Source of the DNA: Flavobacteriales bacterium | GTDB taxonomy: Bacteria; Bacteroidota; Bacteroidia; CAIKAF01 | Reading direction: 5' to 3' | DNA length: 51,215 nucleotides | Assembly: GCA_025055635.1 (NCBI GenBank) | Contig: JANWWQ010000011.1 | Span: 1 to 51,215, forward strand | Part shown: in pieces, positions 38,274 through 47,351 of the stretch | How the letters are laid out: each line of letters begins with the position of its first letter | Position numbering within the stretch: position 1 is the first letter of the stretch | Position numbers and translations under genes: made by a program | The notes under the pieces: generated by a model | The model's database searches: none | What the model was told of the DNA's origin: nothing | Seen by the model: the letters and a program-made list of their open reading frames with translations, nothing else

Positions 38274-38693
38274 ATGAAAGATTACCATTGGTTAGCCTTA
38301 ATATCCATGTTTTTTGCCGGCTTCACGTCGGTCATTGCCAAAGCGGGCCTGCGCCACGTGAGCGGAGATACCGGCCTTCTGGTGCGCACTTTGTTTGTGA
38401 CCGGATTTGTGCTCCTCAACGCCCTATGGATGAAGAGTCACAGTGAATTACGTTCCCTCACCCGAACCGATATACTATTTCTGGGTATTTCAGGCCTCAC
38501 CACAGCGCTGTCTTGGATTTTCTATTACCGAGCTATAAAGGTAGGCCAGGTACACGAAGTGGCACTCATAGATAAGGCGAGCATAGTGGTATCTATCTCC
38601 TTATCCATTTTATTCCTTGGGGAAACCCTTACCTGGAAAACTGTAGCCGGGGGCTTTCTGATTGTCAGCGGTTTGCTTATCATGCTTTTGTGA
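38274..38693 (+). CDS. EamA-family half-size membrane transporter
   Basis: The 139-residue product is nearly all hydrophobic, with five membrane segments (about 7-25, 34-52, 65-85, 92-112 and 118-138). The EamA motif appears in SWIFYYRAIKVGQVHEVA and LSILFLGETLTW. It is one EamA domain rather than the usual two, so it should work as a dimer in the inner membrane. The substrate is unknown; EamA proteins move metabolites such as amino acids. Confidence 0.85.
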   Translation: MKDYHWLALISMFFAGFTSVIAKAGLRHVSGDTGLLVRTLFVTGFVLLNALWMKSHSELRSLTRTDILFLGISGLTTALSWIFYYRAIKVGQVHEVALIDKASIVVSISLSILFLGETLTWKTVAGGFLIVSGLLIMLL

Positions 38694-39029
38694 GCCAAAT
38701 GCTGCTAACAAGAAGATCTTCCAAAACGTAAAATAATTCCATGTTTTCCCGCACAGGTTTCCCCCTTGTCCGTCCTGAATTCAATCGTACTAGAAAAAAT
38801 TTTTGAACAGGGAAAAGGAGATTGTACGGTTTCTTTTGGGCACTGGGCTATATGAGGATGTGGCATAATCCTAACATGTTCAGGGTAAAGAAAAATTTTT
38901 TCTCAACACACAAACGTGCTGGAAAATCAATTTATCTTACCTCAGGATGGAGCGCACATTAACTGAATGTTAACGGAAGGAAGTTTTCATGCAACTTTGC
39001 GGCAACCGATCTCATCTTAATTGCAGCTT
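38694..39029. other. Intergenic region before the CotH-domain gene
   Basis: About 335 bases with no coding frame I can support. CAACTTTG at 38992-38999 is a one-mismatch -7 core 30 bases before ATG 39030. No terminator is obvious after the EamA gene. Confidence 0.5.
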
Positions 39030-42000
39030 ATGAAGAAACTTGCCTTATTCACCCTGTGGGTAATGGGAGTGCCCACGATCTGGTCTCAAGTGGTTATCAA
39101 TGAATATTCCTGCTCCAACGCCAGCCATTATGTTGACAATTTTGGGAACTATGAAGACTGGATTGAACTCTACAATACTGGTTCCACCGCATACAACCTC
39201 AGTGGCCACTTCCTGAGCGACAGGCTGAATAATCCCACCAAATGGCCGATGCCAAATGTTACCATTCCGGCTGGAGGGCGAATGATTTTTTTCTGTTCCG
39301 GGCGAAATATTAATACGGGTCCTGGTCCCTACCACACCAATTTTAAACTAACGCAAACAGCCTTTGAAAAAATCATTTTCGCCGGTCCGGGAGGGGTGAT
39401 TTTGGATTCGGTCACCACCATCCCAGCCCAGCGGAATCATGGGCGGGGGCGGACCACCGATGGAGCAAGCACATGGTCATTGTTTTTGAATCCTACTCCT
39501 AATGCTCCCAATACGGGTGCTTCCCCCGAATATGCAGCTAAGCCTGTAGCAAACCTACAGGCAGGCTTCTATTCGGGCCCTATTACCGTGACATTATCCA
39601 CCACCGAACCCAACTCCGTCATTCGTTACACAACTAACGGAAGTGAGCCCACTGCAACTTCCTCTCCATACACCGGACCCATAACTATTAACTCTACCAC
39701 CGTCCTGCGATTCCGAACTTTCAGCAACAATCCTTCGGTACCGGAAAGCTTCATTGAAACCAACACATATTTCATTAATGCTCCCAACCATCAGATACCG
39801 GTTATGTCGGTGAGTGGCCCTTACGCCATCAACCTCATTCAAGGTAATGCCGGACTTGATGGCACCCCTGTACACTTTGAATTTTTTGATGGAACTCCCG
39901 CCCACAATTTTGTTGTGGAAGCCTATGGTACAGCTGATCACCATGGTAATGACTCGTGGGCCATGTCACCTCACAAAGGCATTGACTTTGTCGTAAGAGA
40001 TCAACTGGGCTACAATCATACGATGAACTATTCCTTCTTCCCCGGTGTGCCGCGCGACAATTTTGACCGGCTCATCCTCAAGTCTGGCGCCAGCGACGGC
40101 TATCCGGGCTATAATACCAACAGAGCTGCCCATATTCGGGACGCATTTATTCAGACTCTGTCCCAGAAGATTGGCCTGGATACCGATGAACGATCCATGA
40201 TCTGGGCTGCATTATACGTGAATGGTCAATACTGGGGTTTGTATGATGTGCGCGAAAAAGTGCACAATGACGGATATACTGACCACTATTATAATCAGGG
40301 TCAATTTGATATTGACCTGCTCTCCTACTGGGGTGGACTTCAGATCAGATACGGCTCAGACACCGGTTGGGTGGCTCTATACAATTACATTATGGCCAAC
40401 AACCTGGCCGATCAAAATGTCTACAATAATGTGGCCAGTCGTCTCAATATTGACAATGTGATTGATTATATGATTCTCAATGTGTGGGGAGTGAACAGCG
40501 ACTGGATTAACTGGAACACCATGTGGTGGCGCGGCCGTAAGGCTCCAGGCGTGAAATGGCGCTACGTCCTATGGGATATGGACAATGTATTTAACTTGGG
40601 CGAAAACTTTTCAGGATGGCAAACCACAGGATATACGGCCTCCCCCTGCGATCTGGAAAACAACTTCCAAAATGCAGGTCCCAACATGGGTTTCTTTGAC
40701 ATATTCGGTAAGTTAATGGATAATCCTACTTTCAAAGCCAAATTTGCTTCCCGCCTGGGTCAATTGCTGAGCGGCCCCTTGGATTGTCCATACGTGATAG
40801 CCCATTTGGACAGTATGGCTGCCGTTGCCGCTACGGAGATGCCCCGTCACATCCAGCGCTGGGGAGGCAGTCTCACCCAGTGGCAAAACAATTTGCAATT
40901 CCTCAGAGACCAAATAAACGGACGCTGTGCCCATTTGTCCAACACCGTCAACACAATAACTCCTTGTTATGACATCACAGGGCCATTCACAGTGGTATAT
41001 AATGTGAGCCCGGCAGGTTCTGGTACCATTTCCTTAAATGGAGACCTTCTGCCATCCTATCCACATAGTATGGTGAGCTATGGTAATATTACTAATGCAC
41101 TGGTGGCCACTCCAAATCCTGGATATGTCTTTTCTCACTGGGAAGTGAAAAACCACACCTTTAATCCAGATACCCTTTCCCCTGCAGCTAGCTACCACTT
41201 ATCTGTTTCTGATACCATTATTGCCCATTTTGTACTTGAAAATCCTGCCGTTAATCTCACATTCGTAGTTAATCCACCGCTATCAGGAAATATTGACATC
41301 AGCGGCTTCACTCCCCCCGCCTATCCGTGGACCGGTCCTTATATACCCAATTCTTCCCTATCCCTTTCCGCGACCCCGATGGCGGGATACGTCTTTGACC
41401 ATTGGAGCGCTGGCAGCCACACCTTCGCTCCGGGCAACACTGCTGACGTGGTTACTTCCACCGTGGTAGGTCAAGATACTATTGTAGCCCATTTCGTTCA
41501 GGTGCAGCCACCGGCACCCACGCAGTTTACTCTTACCCTGGATGTGGAGCCTGCTTATAGCGGTTCTATTCTTTTTAACGGGCAAAATATTTCTTTCTTC
41601 CCTCACACGGTATCCCTGGACTCCAATACGGTAATTTCGCTTTCCGCCATGCCGGCGATGGGATTTGCCTTCCAGCAATGGACCTCCCAAAACCACTCCT
41701 TGACGCCATCGGGACAGGATCCCATGGTTACTTTCAATATTCAGAAACAGGATACTGTGATTGCCTGGTTCCATTTTGTTCCTGAGCCGGAAAGGCCCGT
41801 GCCTCAGGTATTCTTCCCCACATCCTTTACCCCAGACGATGACAATCTGAACGACTTTTTCCAGGCTTATTACAATGAACACATCGCCTCGGGTGAAATT
41901 CTGATTTTCAACCGCTGGGGAGAGGTGGTGTTCCAGAGCAAAAACTTAGATTTCCGCTGGGATGGTAAGCGGGCCGGATCGCCTTGTCCCCAGGGAGTTT

Positions 42001-42080
42001 ACGTGTACGTTTTCCGGTACCGAACCAAACTAGAAGAAAAGGAATTCGTTAAAACGGGAGCTATTTTATTGCTTAGGTAA
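39030..42080 (+). CDS. T9SS-exported CotH-domain protein with lamin-tail, hexosaminidase-like and InlB-type repeats
   Basis: The 1016-residue product has a signal peptide (ending TIWSQ). Next is a lamin-tail domain (about 20-135, VVINEYSCSN... FGNYEDWIELYN), then a chitobiase/hexosaminidase C-terminal-like domain (about 165-250). A CotH domain follows (about 275-620) with RLILKSGASDG, WGLYDVREKV and the metal-site motif WDMDNVF. Three InlB-type repeats precede a C-terminal gliding-type (type B) T9SS sorting domain (FFPTSFTPDDDNLNDFF, near 927, to the end). CotH in Bacillus is an atypical protein kinase; activity on a cell surface without ATP is doubtful, so a binding role is possible. ATG 39030 starts the signal peptide. 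Confidence 0.88.
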   Translation: MKKLALFTLWVMGVPTIWSQVVINEYSCSNASHYVDNFGNYEDWIELYNTGSTAYNLSGHFLSDRLNNPTKWPMPNVTIPAGGRMIFFCSGRNINTGPGPYHTNFKLTQTAFEKIIFAGPGGVILDSVTTIPAQRNHGRGRTTDGASTWSLFLNPTPNAPNTGASPEYAAKPVANLQAGFYSGPITVTLSTTEPNSVIRYTTNGSEPTATSSPYTGPITINSTTVLRFRTFSNNPSVPESFIETNTYFINAPNHQIPVMSVSGPYAINLIQGNAGLDGTPVHFEFFDGTPAHNFVVEAYGTADHHGNDSWAMSPHKGIDFVVRDQLGYNHTMNYSFFPGVPRDNFDRLILKSGASDGYPGYNTNRAAHIRDAFIQTLSQKIGLDTDERSMIWAALYVNGQYWGLYDVREKVHNDGYTDHYYNQGQFDIDLLSYWGGLQIRYGSDTGWVALYNYIMANNLADQNVYNNVASRLNIDNVIDYMILNVWGVNSDWINWNTMWWRGRKAPGVKWRYVLWDMDNVFNLGENFSGWQTTGYTASPCDLENNFQNAGPNMGFFDIFGKLMDNPTFKAKFASRLGQLLSGPLDCPYVIAHLDSMAAVAATEMPRHIQRWGGSLTQWQNNLQFLRDQINGRCAHLSNTVNTITPCYDITGPFTVVYNVSPAGSGTISLNGDLLPSYPHSMVSYGNITNALVATPNPGYVFSHWEVKNHTFNPDTLSPAASYHLSVSDTIIAHFVLENPAVNLTFVVNPPLSGNIDISGFTPPAYPWTGPYIPNSSLSLSATPMAGYVFDHWSAGSHTFAPGNTADVVTSTVVGQDTIVAHFVQVQPPAPTQFTLTLDVEPAYSGSILFNGQNISFFPHTVSLDSNTVISLSAMPAMGFAFQQWTSQNHSLTPSGQDPMVTFNIQKQDTVIAWFHFVPEPERPVPQVFFPTSFTPDDDNLNDFFQAYYNEHIASGEILIFNRWGEVVFQSKNLDFRWDGKRAGSPCPQGVYVYVFRYRTKLEEKEFVKTGAILLLR
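40984..41778 (+). repeat. Three tandem InlB-type (B-repeat) units within the CotH-domain gene
   Basis: Copies run at about 40984-41236, 41257-41499 and 41524-41778. Each has the same order: a strand with a small Gly/Ser loop, PxxP or FFPH, a run such as ATPNPGYVFSHW, SATPMAGYVFDHW or SAMPAMGFAFQQW, and an end IIAHFV, IVAHFV or VIAWFH. The units are diverged in DNA, so they are not recent copies. Confidence 0.8.
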
Positions 42081-42128
42081 TAGCCCACTATCCTCCAATT
42101 TCTGGAGATAGAAGTACCGCTCGTTGTT

Positions 42129-42136
42129 TAGCTTTG
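42129..42136 (+). promoter_or_regulatory. -7 promoter core (TAGCTTTG) of the kinase/regulator pair
   Basis: TAGCTTTG matches TAnnTTTG and lies 13 bases before GTG 42150. No -33 TTG is found at the usual distance. Confidence 0.45.
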
Positions 42137-42149
42137 ATGCGCCCAGGAA

Positions 42150-43403
42150 GTGGCCGTGAGGCAGTTTTACCGATTTCTTAATCTTCTACTCTTATTTATA
42201 ACTCTGGCTCTCGGCAGTATTTACATATATTTCCTTTTTTATACATTAAAATATGCAAAAAACGTCAGTTCCCGAGAAATAGAATATGGCATTTACAAAA
42301 CATTGCTAAGTCCCCGATGGAATATAAGCCGGGCATCTTTCTTGGAAAAACTAGACAAGCGAGCTGCCTCTGAATTTGCAAAACTTCTCCGGGAAACCTT
42401 GCTGGAAAGCCACGCGGATTATGAATTGCATATACAGATCTTCGATCCGGAGAACAAGGAACTCATTTTTGATAACAGGACCCCCGCTGGTCCTTTCAAA
42501 GCAAGTTTAAAAGCCTCAATCCGAAACAGAAATTTTCAAAAGTCCGGGGAGTTAGTTATAAATTACCAATATCTCACCAAGCGGCAAATCATACAAATCT
42601 TGCTTCTGATAGCCTCTCTTTTAATAATGATCATCATCATGTTAACTACGATATATTTAATTAATCAGCAGCGTCATGCCCAGGAGCGACATCAAATAAT
42701 GACCATGAATACCCTGAGTAATATCTCACATGAAATCCGATCGCCTATTACGGCTATTTCGCTTGCATGCGAATCGCTACGCAAACAACTTCCGAATTCC
42801 AAGATGCTGGACATTATTGAAAAAGAGAACCAAAGGATGAGCCAACTGACCGAGAAAGTTCTGGAAAACTTAAAATTTCAACACTCCGACAAATTGATGG
42901 TTCAAAAAGAACCCATACATGTCCACGAGTTGTTGAGTGACATCGTCCAAAACATACGGATGACGATTCTCCCTTCTAATACAAGGCTGAGCCTGATTAT
43001 TTCCTCTCCGCGTGATCTGGTAATGGGTGATAAGGTGCTGCTCACCTCTGTATTCTACAACCTCATTGAAAATGCCGTGAAATATCAGGATCCTGCTAAG
43101 CCTTTTCATTGGATTGAGGTATCCACCGCTTCACGGGGCAACACCCTCCGGATAAGCGTGAAAGACAACGGCGTGGGTATTCCGGGGGCATATATTAAGC
43201 ATGTTTTTGATCGTTTTTTCCGGGTACCTACCAATGATATACATAATGTGAAAGGACATGGTCTAGGTCTGGCCTTTGTGAAGAGTGTTCTTGAATCGAT
43301 GGATGGTCATATCACTGTAAAAAGTGAACTGGGAAAAGAGACTGAGTTTGTAGTTTATTTAAATTTGCATCCGGAAAAGATACCATCTAAACAAAAAAAT
43401 TAA
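42150..43403 (+). CDS. Membrane sensor histidine kinase
   Basis: The 417-residue product has two membrane segments (about 9-31 and 148-170) around a periplasmic sensor of about 115 residues with no named domain. The HisKA domain carries the phospho-acceptor His near 194 (NISHEIRSP). The HATPase domain has NLIENAVKYQ, VKDNGVGIPG and GHGLGLAFVKSVLESM. The signal sensed is unknown. Starts at GTG 42150 or GTG 42156 are both possible. The response regulator begins one base after its stop, so the pair forms one unit. Confidence 0.93.
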   Translation: MAVRQFYRFLNLLLLFITLALGSIYIYFLFYTLKYAKNVSSREIEYGIYKTLLSPRWNISRASFLEKLDKRAASEFAKLLRETLLESHADYELHIQIFDPENKELIFDNRTPAGPFKASLKASIRNRNFQKSGELVINYQYLTKRQIIQILLLIASLLIMIIIMLTTIYLINQQRHAQERHQIMTMNTLSNISHEIRSPITAISLACESLRKQLPNSKMLDIIEKENQRMSQLTEKVLENLKFQHSDKLMVQKEPIHVHELLSDIVQNIRMTILPSNTRLSLIISSPRDLVMGDKVLLTSVFYNLIENAVKYQDPAKPFHWIEVSTASRGNTLRISVKDNGVGIPGAYIKHVFDRFFRVPTNDIHNVKGHGLGLAFVKSVLESMDGHITVKSELGKETEFVVYLNLHPEKIPSKQKN

Positions 43404-43404
43404 A

Positions 43405-44133
43405 ATGGAACGTTCAAATTCAACGATCTATCGCCTTCTTCTGGTAGAGGACGAGGAAAATATCGGCCATATCGTTACGGATTTCCTGACAAACAAAGGC
43501 TACGACGTAACATGGGCGAAAGATGGAAGAGAAGGTTCTGATCTGGCACTGTACAATACATTTGATTTATGCATTTTAGACGTAATGCTACCTTTTAAAA
43601 ACGGCTTTGACCTAGCTAGAGAAATTCGTAAGGCCCATCCGGACATGCCTATCATTTTCCTAACTGCCAAAAACATGCCTGAGAATAAAATGGAAGGCTT
43701 TGAGCTAGGGGCCGACGATTATATTTCCAAGCCTTTTCTCATGGACGAGCTAGCTGCCAGAATTAATGCTGTATTGCGAAGGGTACATCAGGCATCCAAA
43801 CCCCCATCAGCTAAAGTTTTCAAAATTGGAAAATACGAATTCGATCCCATCACGCAGGAACTCCGTCTAGGAGAAAATAAAAGGAAACTGACGGCTAAGG
43901 AGTCGGAGTTGCTTCGCCTTTTGTGTCAAAACATGAACAGGGTACTGGAAAGAAATTTTGCTTTGAGGAATATCTGGCGCGAGGATTCCTACTTCAATGC
44001 GCGTAGCATGGATGTTTACATAACAAAGCTGAGAAAATATCTTAGCGAAGATCCTTCTGTAGCACTTCTTAATGTACATGGCAAGGGCTTCAAGCTTGTA
44101 GTGCCTGAAGTGGAAACAGAAGAAGCCAGTTAA
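43405..44133 (+). CDS. OmpR/PhoB-type response regulator
   Basis: The 242-residue product has a receiver domain with acidic pocket VEDEEN near 15, phospho-acceptor Asp59 in LDVMLP, the Thr of LTAKN and the Lys of SKPF. A winged-helix DNA-binding domain (about 140-235) includes ARSMDVYITKLRKYL. It is the likely partner of the kinase one base upstream. Target genes are not indicated. An intrinsic terminator follows. Confidence 0.95.
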   Translation: MERSNSTIYRLLLVEDEENIGHIVTDFLTNKGYDVTWAKDGREGSDLALYNTFDLCILDVMLPFKNGFDLAREIRKAHPDMPIIFLTAKNMPENKMEGFELGADDYISKPFLMDELAARINAVLRRVHQASKPPSAKVFKIGKYEFDPITQELRLGENKRKLTAKESELLRLLCQNMNRVLERNFALRNIWREDSYFNARSMDVYITKLRKYLSEDPSVALLNVHGKGFKLVVPEVETEEAS

Positions 44134-44157
44134 GCATTCCTATAATTTTTCTGTGAG

Positions 44158-44183
44158 GCCCCTCCAAAAAAAGGGGCTTTTTT
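44158..44183 (+). terminator. Intrinsic terminator after the two-component pair
   Basis: GCCCCT (44158-44163) pairs with AGGGGC (44172-44177) over an A-rich loop, followed by six T. This is a classic Rho-independent terminator. Confidence 0.85.
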
Positions 44184-44483
44184 CGTTTAATAATGAGATG
44201 TAGGAGAATTATATCGTTTATTATCCAATAGTTTGTTATTATAGCCTATTAATAAACTTCTGGGCACGGAAAAATGCTTGGAAAACGTTGCTGCCTCAAT
44301 ATTTTCATACACAATGTCATCCTTTCCATTCTAATCGGACTTTTTTATTATAATTAATTTTTTATCTACATTGAACTTTCATAGCTATCTAAGCCAGTGT
44401 ATTACCGACCCCCCATTTCGACAAAAGCAACAATTTCAAACCCATAAAATGCCAAGGATTAAAGCTAAGAAATAAAAAGACTA
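44184..44483. other. AT-rich intergenic region
   Basis: About 300 bases between the terminator and the converging lipoprotein gene. I see no gene. Confidence 0.55.
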
Positions 44484-44924
44484 TTAGTTTTTCTCAAAGG
44501 TGAGATAATCTGTACCGCTGCCTCCCCCACTGACGTCATACAGTTCTATTTTGGTGGGGCTTTGTGACTGGATGTGCCAATCGTCGTTGAGGTCTCCAAA
44601 TTCATTGGTGAGGTCAAAGTGAATGTGGAAATGTAAATCGTGGTGGGAATCGTCGCCGCTGTTGCTGTCTGTAAGGGACCAGCTGCCCGTGTAGGTAGTG
44701 GTACCGTTGGTAGCCGTTAGGATGCCATTAGCCTGAAAAGTGAAAGAAAAGCCGTTAAAATGGTATGTTTCGTCTGTTCCGGAGTCAATGAAGCTGCTGA
44801 TTCGCCACGTACCAGATTTAAGGTTGTTTTGGATGGTTTCTTGTGTTGTGGTTTTGTCTTTTTTACAAGAGAAAGCAGCTAAGGCAAGGCTAAGGAAAAG
44901 AAAAGAAGTTTGAAAGGTTTTCAT
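44484..44924 (-). CDS. Lipocalin-like lipoprotein
   Basis: The 146-residue product has a lipoprotein signal peptide with lipobox AFSC at about residue 20 followed by KKDK. The mature part has the GTWRISSFIDSG, FSFTFQANGILTA and YTGSWSL pattern of Bacteroidota lipocalin-like domains, and a His-rich HHDLHFHIHF run. It probably sits on the inner leaflet of the outer membrane. ATG 44924 was chosen because codons further upstream lie before the signal peptide. Its function is unknown. Confidence 0.75.
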   Translation of the reverse strand: MKTFQTSFLFLSLALAAFSCKKDKTTTQETIQNNLKSGTWRISSFIDSGTDETYHFNGFSFTFQANGILTATNGTTTYTGSWSLTDSNSGDDSHHDLHFHIHFDLTNEFGDLNDDWHIQSQSPTKIELYDVSGGGSGTDYLTFEKN

Positions 44925-45032
44925 GAAATGAGATATTTGCAAAAAAGTAACAAAATCTATTCCAGGGGCTAAGATTTTTAAAAATTCACCCGATAAAGGA
45001 ATATAAAGAAGGCCGCTCTGGCCTGGCATTGA

Positions 45033-45040
45033 TACCTTTG
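45033..45040 (+). promoter_or_regulatory. -7 promoter core (TACCTTTG) before pyrF
   Basis: TACCTTTG matches TAnnTTTG exactly and ends seven bases before ATG 45048. No -33 TTG is visible. Confidence 0.5.
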
Positions 45041-45047
45041 GCTGAAA

Positions 45048-45896
45048 ATGGACTTCAGGCAATTATCGGAAACGATAGCGCGCCGCTCTTCTGTGCTTTG
45101 TGTGGGTTTAGACCCTGACCCTGAAAGAATGCCTAAGGGCCTTGCTGGGCATGATCTCCCCTTGTTTGAGTTCTGCCGCCAGATAGTTGATGCCACGGCG
45201 CCATTTGCGGTAGCATACAAGGTCAACACTGCCTTTTTTGAGGCCGCAGGTCCTGAGGGGTGGGAATCCCTAGAGCGCCTGCAGGCTTATATAGGAAAAG
45301 GGTATTTCCGTATTGCCGATGCCAAGCGGGGCGATATCGGAAATACTGGACGTTTGTATGCTAAGGCCTTTTTTGAGCGAATGGATTTTGACGCAATCAC
45401 GGTGACGCCGTACATGGGCCTGGATACTTTAGAGCCTTTCTTGGCCTATGAAGGCAAGTGCGTGTACGTCCTCTGCCTGACGTCCAATCCTGGTGCTGAA
45501 TTTCTGCAACTCACCTGCTCAAAAAAAGGTCGCTTCCTTTTTGAACAGGTGGCAGAGTCTGTGGCTGTCCATGTGCAATCCTCCCGCCTTGGCCTGGTGG
45601 CCGGCGCCACACAGGCAGAACATCTGCCCCTGCTGCTGAAGGCGGCGCCAAATAGCCATTTTTTAGTGCCAGGTGTGGGGACGCAGGGAGCTTCGTTAGA
45701 ACAGACATTAAGTCACTTCGCTAACCACAAGAACCGCGTTCTGATCAACAGTTCACGTGACATTCTGTACGCCTCGCAGGGGCCTGATTTCGCAGAAAGA
45801 GCTGCGGAAAGAGCCCAAGTCCTCCACTCGGTTATGACTTCCTGGCTTAAGGGGGACACAAACCAAACTGCTCAGGATTTTCCAGAACAGCTCTGA
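45048..45896 (+). CDS. pyrF: Orotidine 5'-phosphate decarboxylase
   Basis: It makes UMP in the last step of pyrimidine synthesis. The 282-residue product belongs to the longer type 2 group. It has CVGLDPDPERMP near 18, the catalytic DAKRGDIGNT near 90 (Asp, Lys and Asp of the active site), TVTPYMGLD near 120 and VPGVGTQGAS near 205. The last 17 codons overlap the converging murQ coding end by 50 bases. Confidence 0.95.
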   Translation: MDFRQLSETIARRSSVLCVGLDPDPERMPKGLAGHDLPLFEFCRQIVDATAPFAVAYKVNTAFFEAAGPEGWESLERLQAYIGKGYFRIADAKRGDIGNTGRLYAKAFFERMDFDAITVTPYMGLDTLEPFLAYEGKCVYVLCLTSNPGAEFLQLTCSKKGRFLFEQVAESVAVHVQSSRLGLVAGATQAEHLPLLLKAAPNSHFLVPGVGTQGASLEQTLSHFANHKNRVLINSSRDILYASQGPDFAERAAERAQVLHSVMTSWLKGDTNQTAQDFPEQL

Positions 45897-46680
45897 CGCT
45901 ACCAGCCCGCAAAAGGGCTTGACGGGCTTCCTTTTCGCCTGCTCCTAATAGTCGCATGATCATACGAGTGCCCCGCTCTTGGAGCTTCGTGTTGGTCGGT
46001 TGCATGTCTATCATGAGGCTGTCTTTGACCCGACCCAAACGAATCATAGCTGTTGTGGAAAGCATGTTGAGTACGAGTTTTTGCGCCGTGCCGGCCTTCA
46101 TGCGCGTGCTTCCGGTGACAAATTCCGGTCCTGTGACCACCACCACGGGATAATCCGCATGGGCGATTACTGGGGCACCGGGATTACATGTGATACAGCC
46201 GGTGGTGCAGCCATGGGAACGTGCGTCTTGAAGGCCGCCTACAACGTAGGGGGTGGTTCCGGAGGCAGCTATACCAATGATGAGGTCCCCGGCCTGGCCT
46301 CCGGAGGCTTGGATATCACGCCAAGCTTGCGTAGGATCGTCCTCTGCAAATTCCACTGCCCGCCGGATGGCCCCATCACCTCCCGCAATTAATCCAATCA
46401 CTCTATCGTGGGGCATACCGTACGTGGGTGGCAATTCGCTGGCATCCACAATACCGAGGCGACCGCTGGTACCGGCTCCTATATAGAACACCCGCCTACC
46501 GGCGGCCAACGTCTGGTAATAGACTTCAGCCAAAGCCTCTATTTGGGTAAGGGCCTTCTCCACCGCTTCTGGAACGGACTTATCCTCTTCATTGATCAGC
46601 CTGAGGAGTTGTTTCAGAGACAGGCTTTCCAACTGCTTATGGGGGCCTTCGGATTCGGTGATTCTTTCTTCAGGACGCAT
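45847..46680 (-). CDS. murQ: N-acetylmuramic acid 6-phosphate etherase
   Basis: It cleaves the lactyl ether of MurNAc-6-phosphate, giving GlcNAc-6-phosphate and lactate during cell-wall recycling in the cytoplasm. The product of 277 residues has the SIS-domain motifs YIGAGTSGRLGIVDASELPP near 72, GIAASGTTPYVVGG and GSTRMKAGTAQK. ATG 46680 was chosen over a TTG at 46704 because RPEERITESE is the family N-terminus. It lies 20 bases after msrA, and its 3' end overlaps the converging pyrF. Confidence 0.94.
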   Translation of the reverse strand: MRPEERITESEGPHKQLESLSLKQLLRLINEEDKSVPEAVEKALTQIEALAEVYYQTLAAGRRVFYIGAGTSGRLGIVDASELPPTYGMPHDRVIGLIAGGDGAIRRAVEFAEDDPTQAWRDIQASGGQAGDLIIGIAASGTTPYVVGGLQDARSHGCTTGCITCNPGAPVIAHADYPVVVVTGPEFVTGSTRMKAGTAQKLVLNMLSTTAMIRLGRVKDSLMIDMQPTNTKLQERGTRMIMRLLGAGEKEARQALLRAGSVRAVLENPEQFGLCPP

Positions 46681-46700
46681 ACATAAAAGCCGAAGAAAAA

Positions 46701-47351
46701 TCAATTTTTCAAACGATGTTGGAAGGCCTTTCTGAATTTTTCCAGCTTAGGTTTTATGACGTACTGGCAATAAGGCTGGTCACTATGGAGTCGGTAATAA
46801 TTGTGGTGATAATCCTCAGCAGGATAAAAAGGGCCAGCCGGAACGATTTCGGTGATGACTTGAGAAGGAAAAGCGCCCACCTGATTAAGCTTGTTCTTAT
46901 AGAAAAGGGCTTTTTCTTTTTGCTGCTCGGTGGTATAAAAAATTACAGAGCGGTATTGGGGGCCCACGTCATTTCCTTGACGGTTAGGAGTAGTGGGATC
47001 GTGGGTGTACCAATAGACTTCCAGAATTTCGTCCAGTGTGATAAGGGAGGGATCAAAGATTAGCCTACATACTTCTGCATGGCCTGTAAGCCCGGTACAC
47101 ACCTCCTCGTAAGAGGGGTTGGGTTTATGACCACCCATATATCCCGGGGTGACTGAAAGTACTCCCTGCAATTCCTGAAACACAGCCTCTACACACCAAA
47201 AACAGCCCGCCCCTAAATAAATAGTATCTGCTTTCGGATTTTCCATATAATTGATAAAAGACGAAGATATTTGATTTTTCACACCCGGAGATCGGTTCCC
47301 GCAACCCGCAGCAAGAATCAGAGCGAAAGCAGGATTAATAATTGACTTCAT
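46701..47351 (-). CDS. msrA: Peptide methionine sulfoxide reductase A (lipoprotein form)
   Basis: It reduces methionine-S-sulfoxide in damaged proteins. The catalytic Cys is in GAGCFWCVEAVF near residue 50, followed by GYMGGHKPNPSYEEVC and GHAEVC, and QGNDVGPQYRS near 124. An N-terminal signal with a lipobox LAAGC (Cys17) indicates export as a lipoprotein, so it would repair envelope proteins. No MsrB domain is fused. The ATG overlaps the end of the SDR gene by four bases. Confidence 0.93.
   Translation of the reverse strand: MKSIINPAFALILAAGCGNRSPGVKNQISSSFINYMENPKADTIYLGAGCFWCVEAVFQELQGVLSVTPGYMGGHKPNPSYEEVCTGLTGHAEVCRLIFDPSLITLDEILEVYWYTHDPTTPNRQGNDVGPQYRSVIFYTTEQQKEKALFYKNKLNQVGAFPSQVITEIVPAGPFYPAEDYHHNYYRLHSDQPYCQYVIKPKLEKFRKAFQHRLKN

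Noticed and set aside
38058-38288. 76-residue frame on the minus strand upstream of the EamA gene
   Set aside because: It overlaps the EamA promoter and start on the other strand and has no recognisable motif.
41358-41882. Long antisense frame inside the CotH-domain gene
   Set aside because: The sense strand has clear domains there; the antisense frame has no signal, motif or start context.
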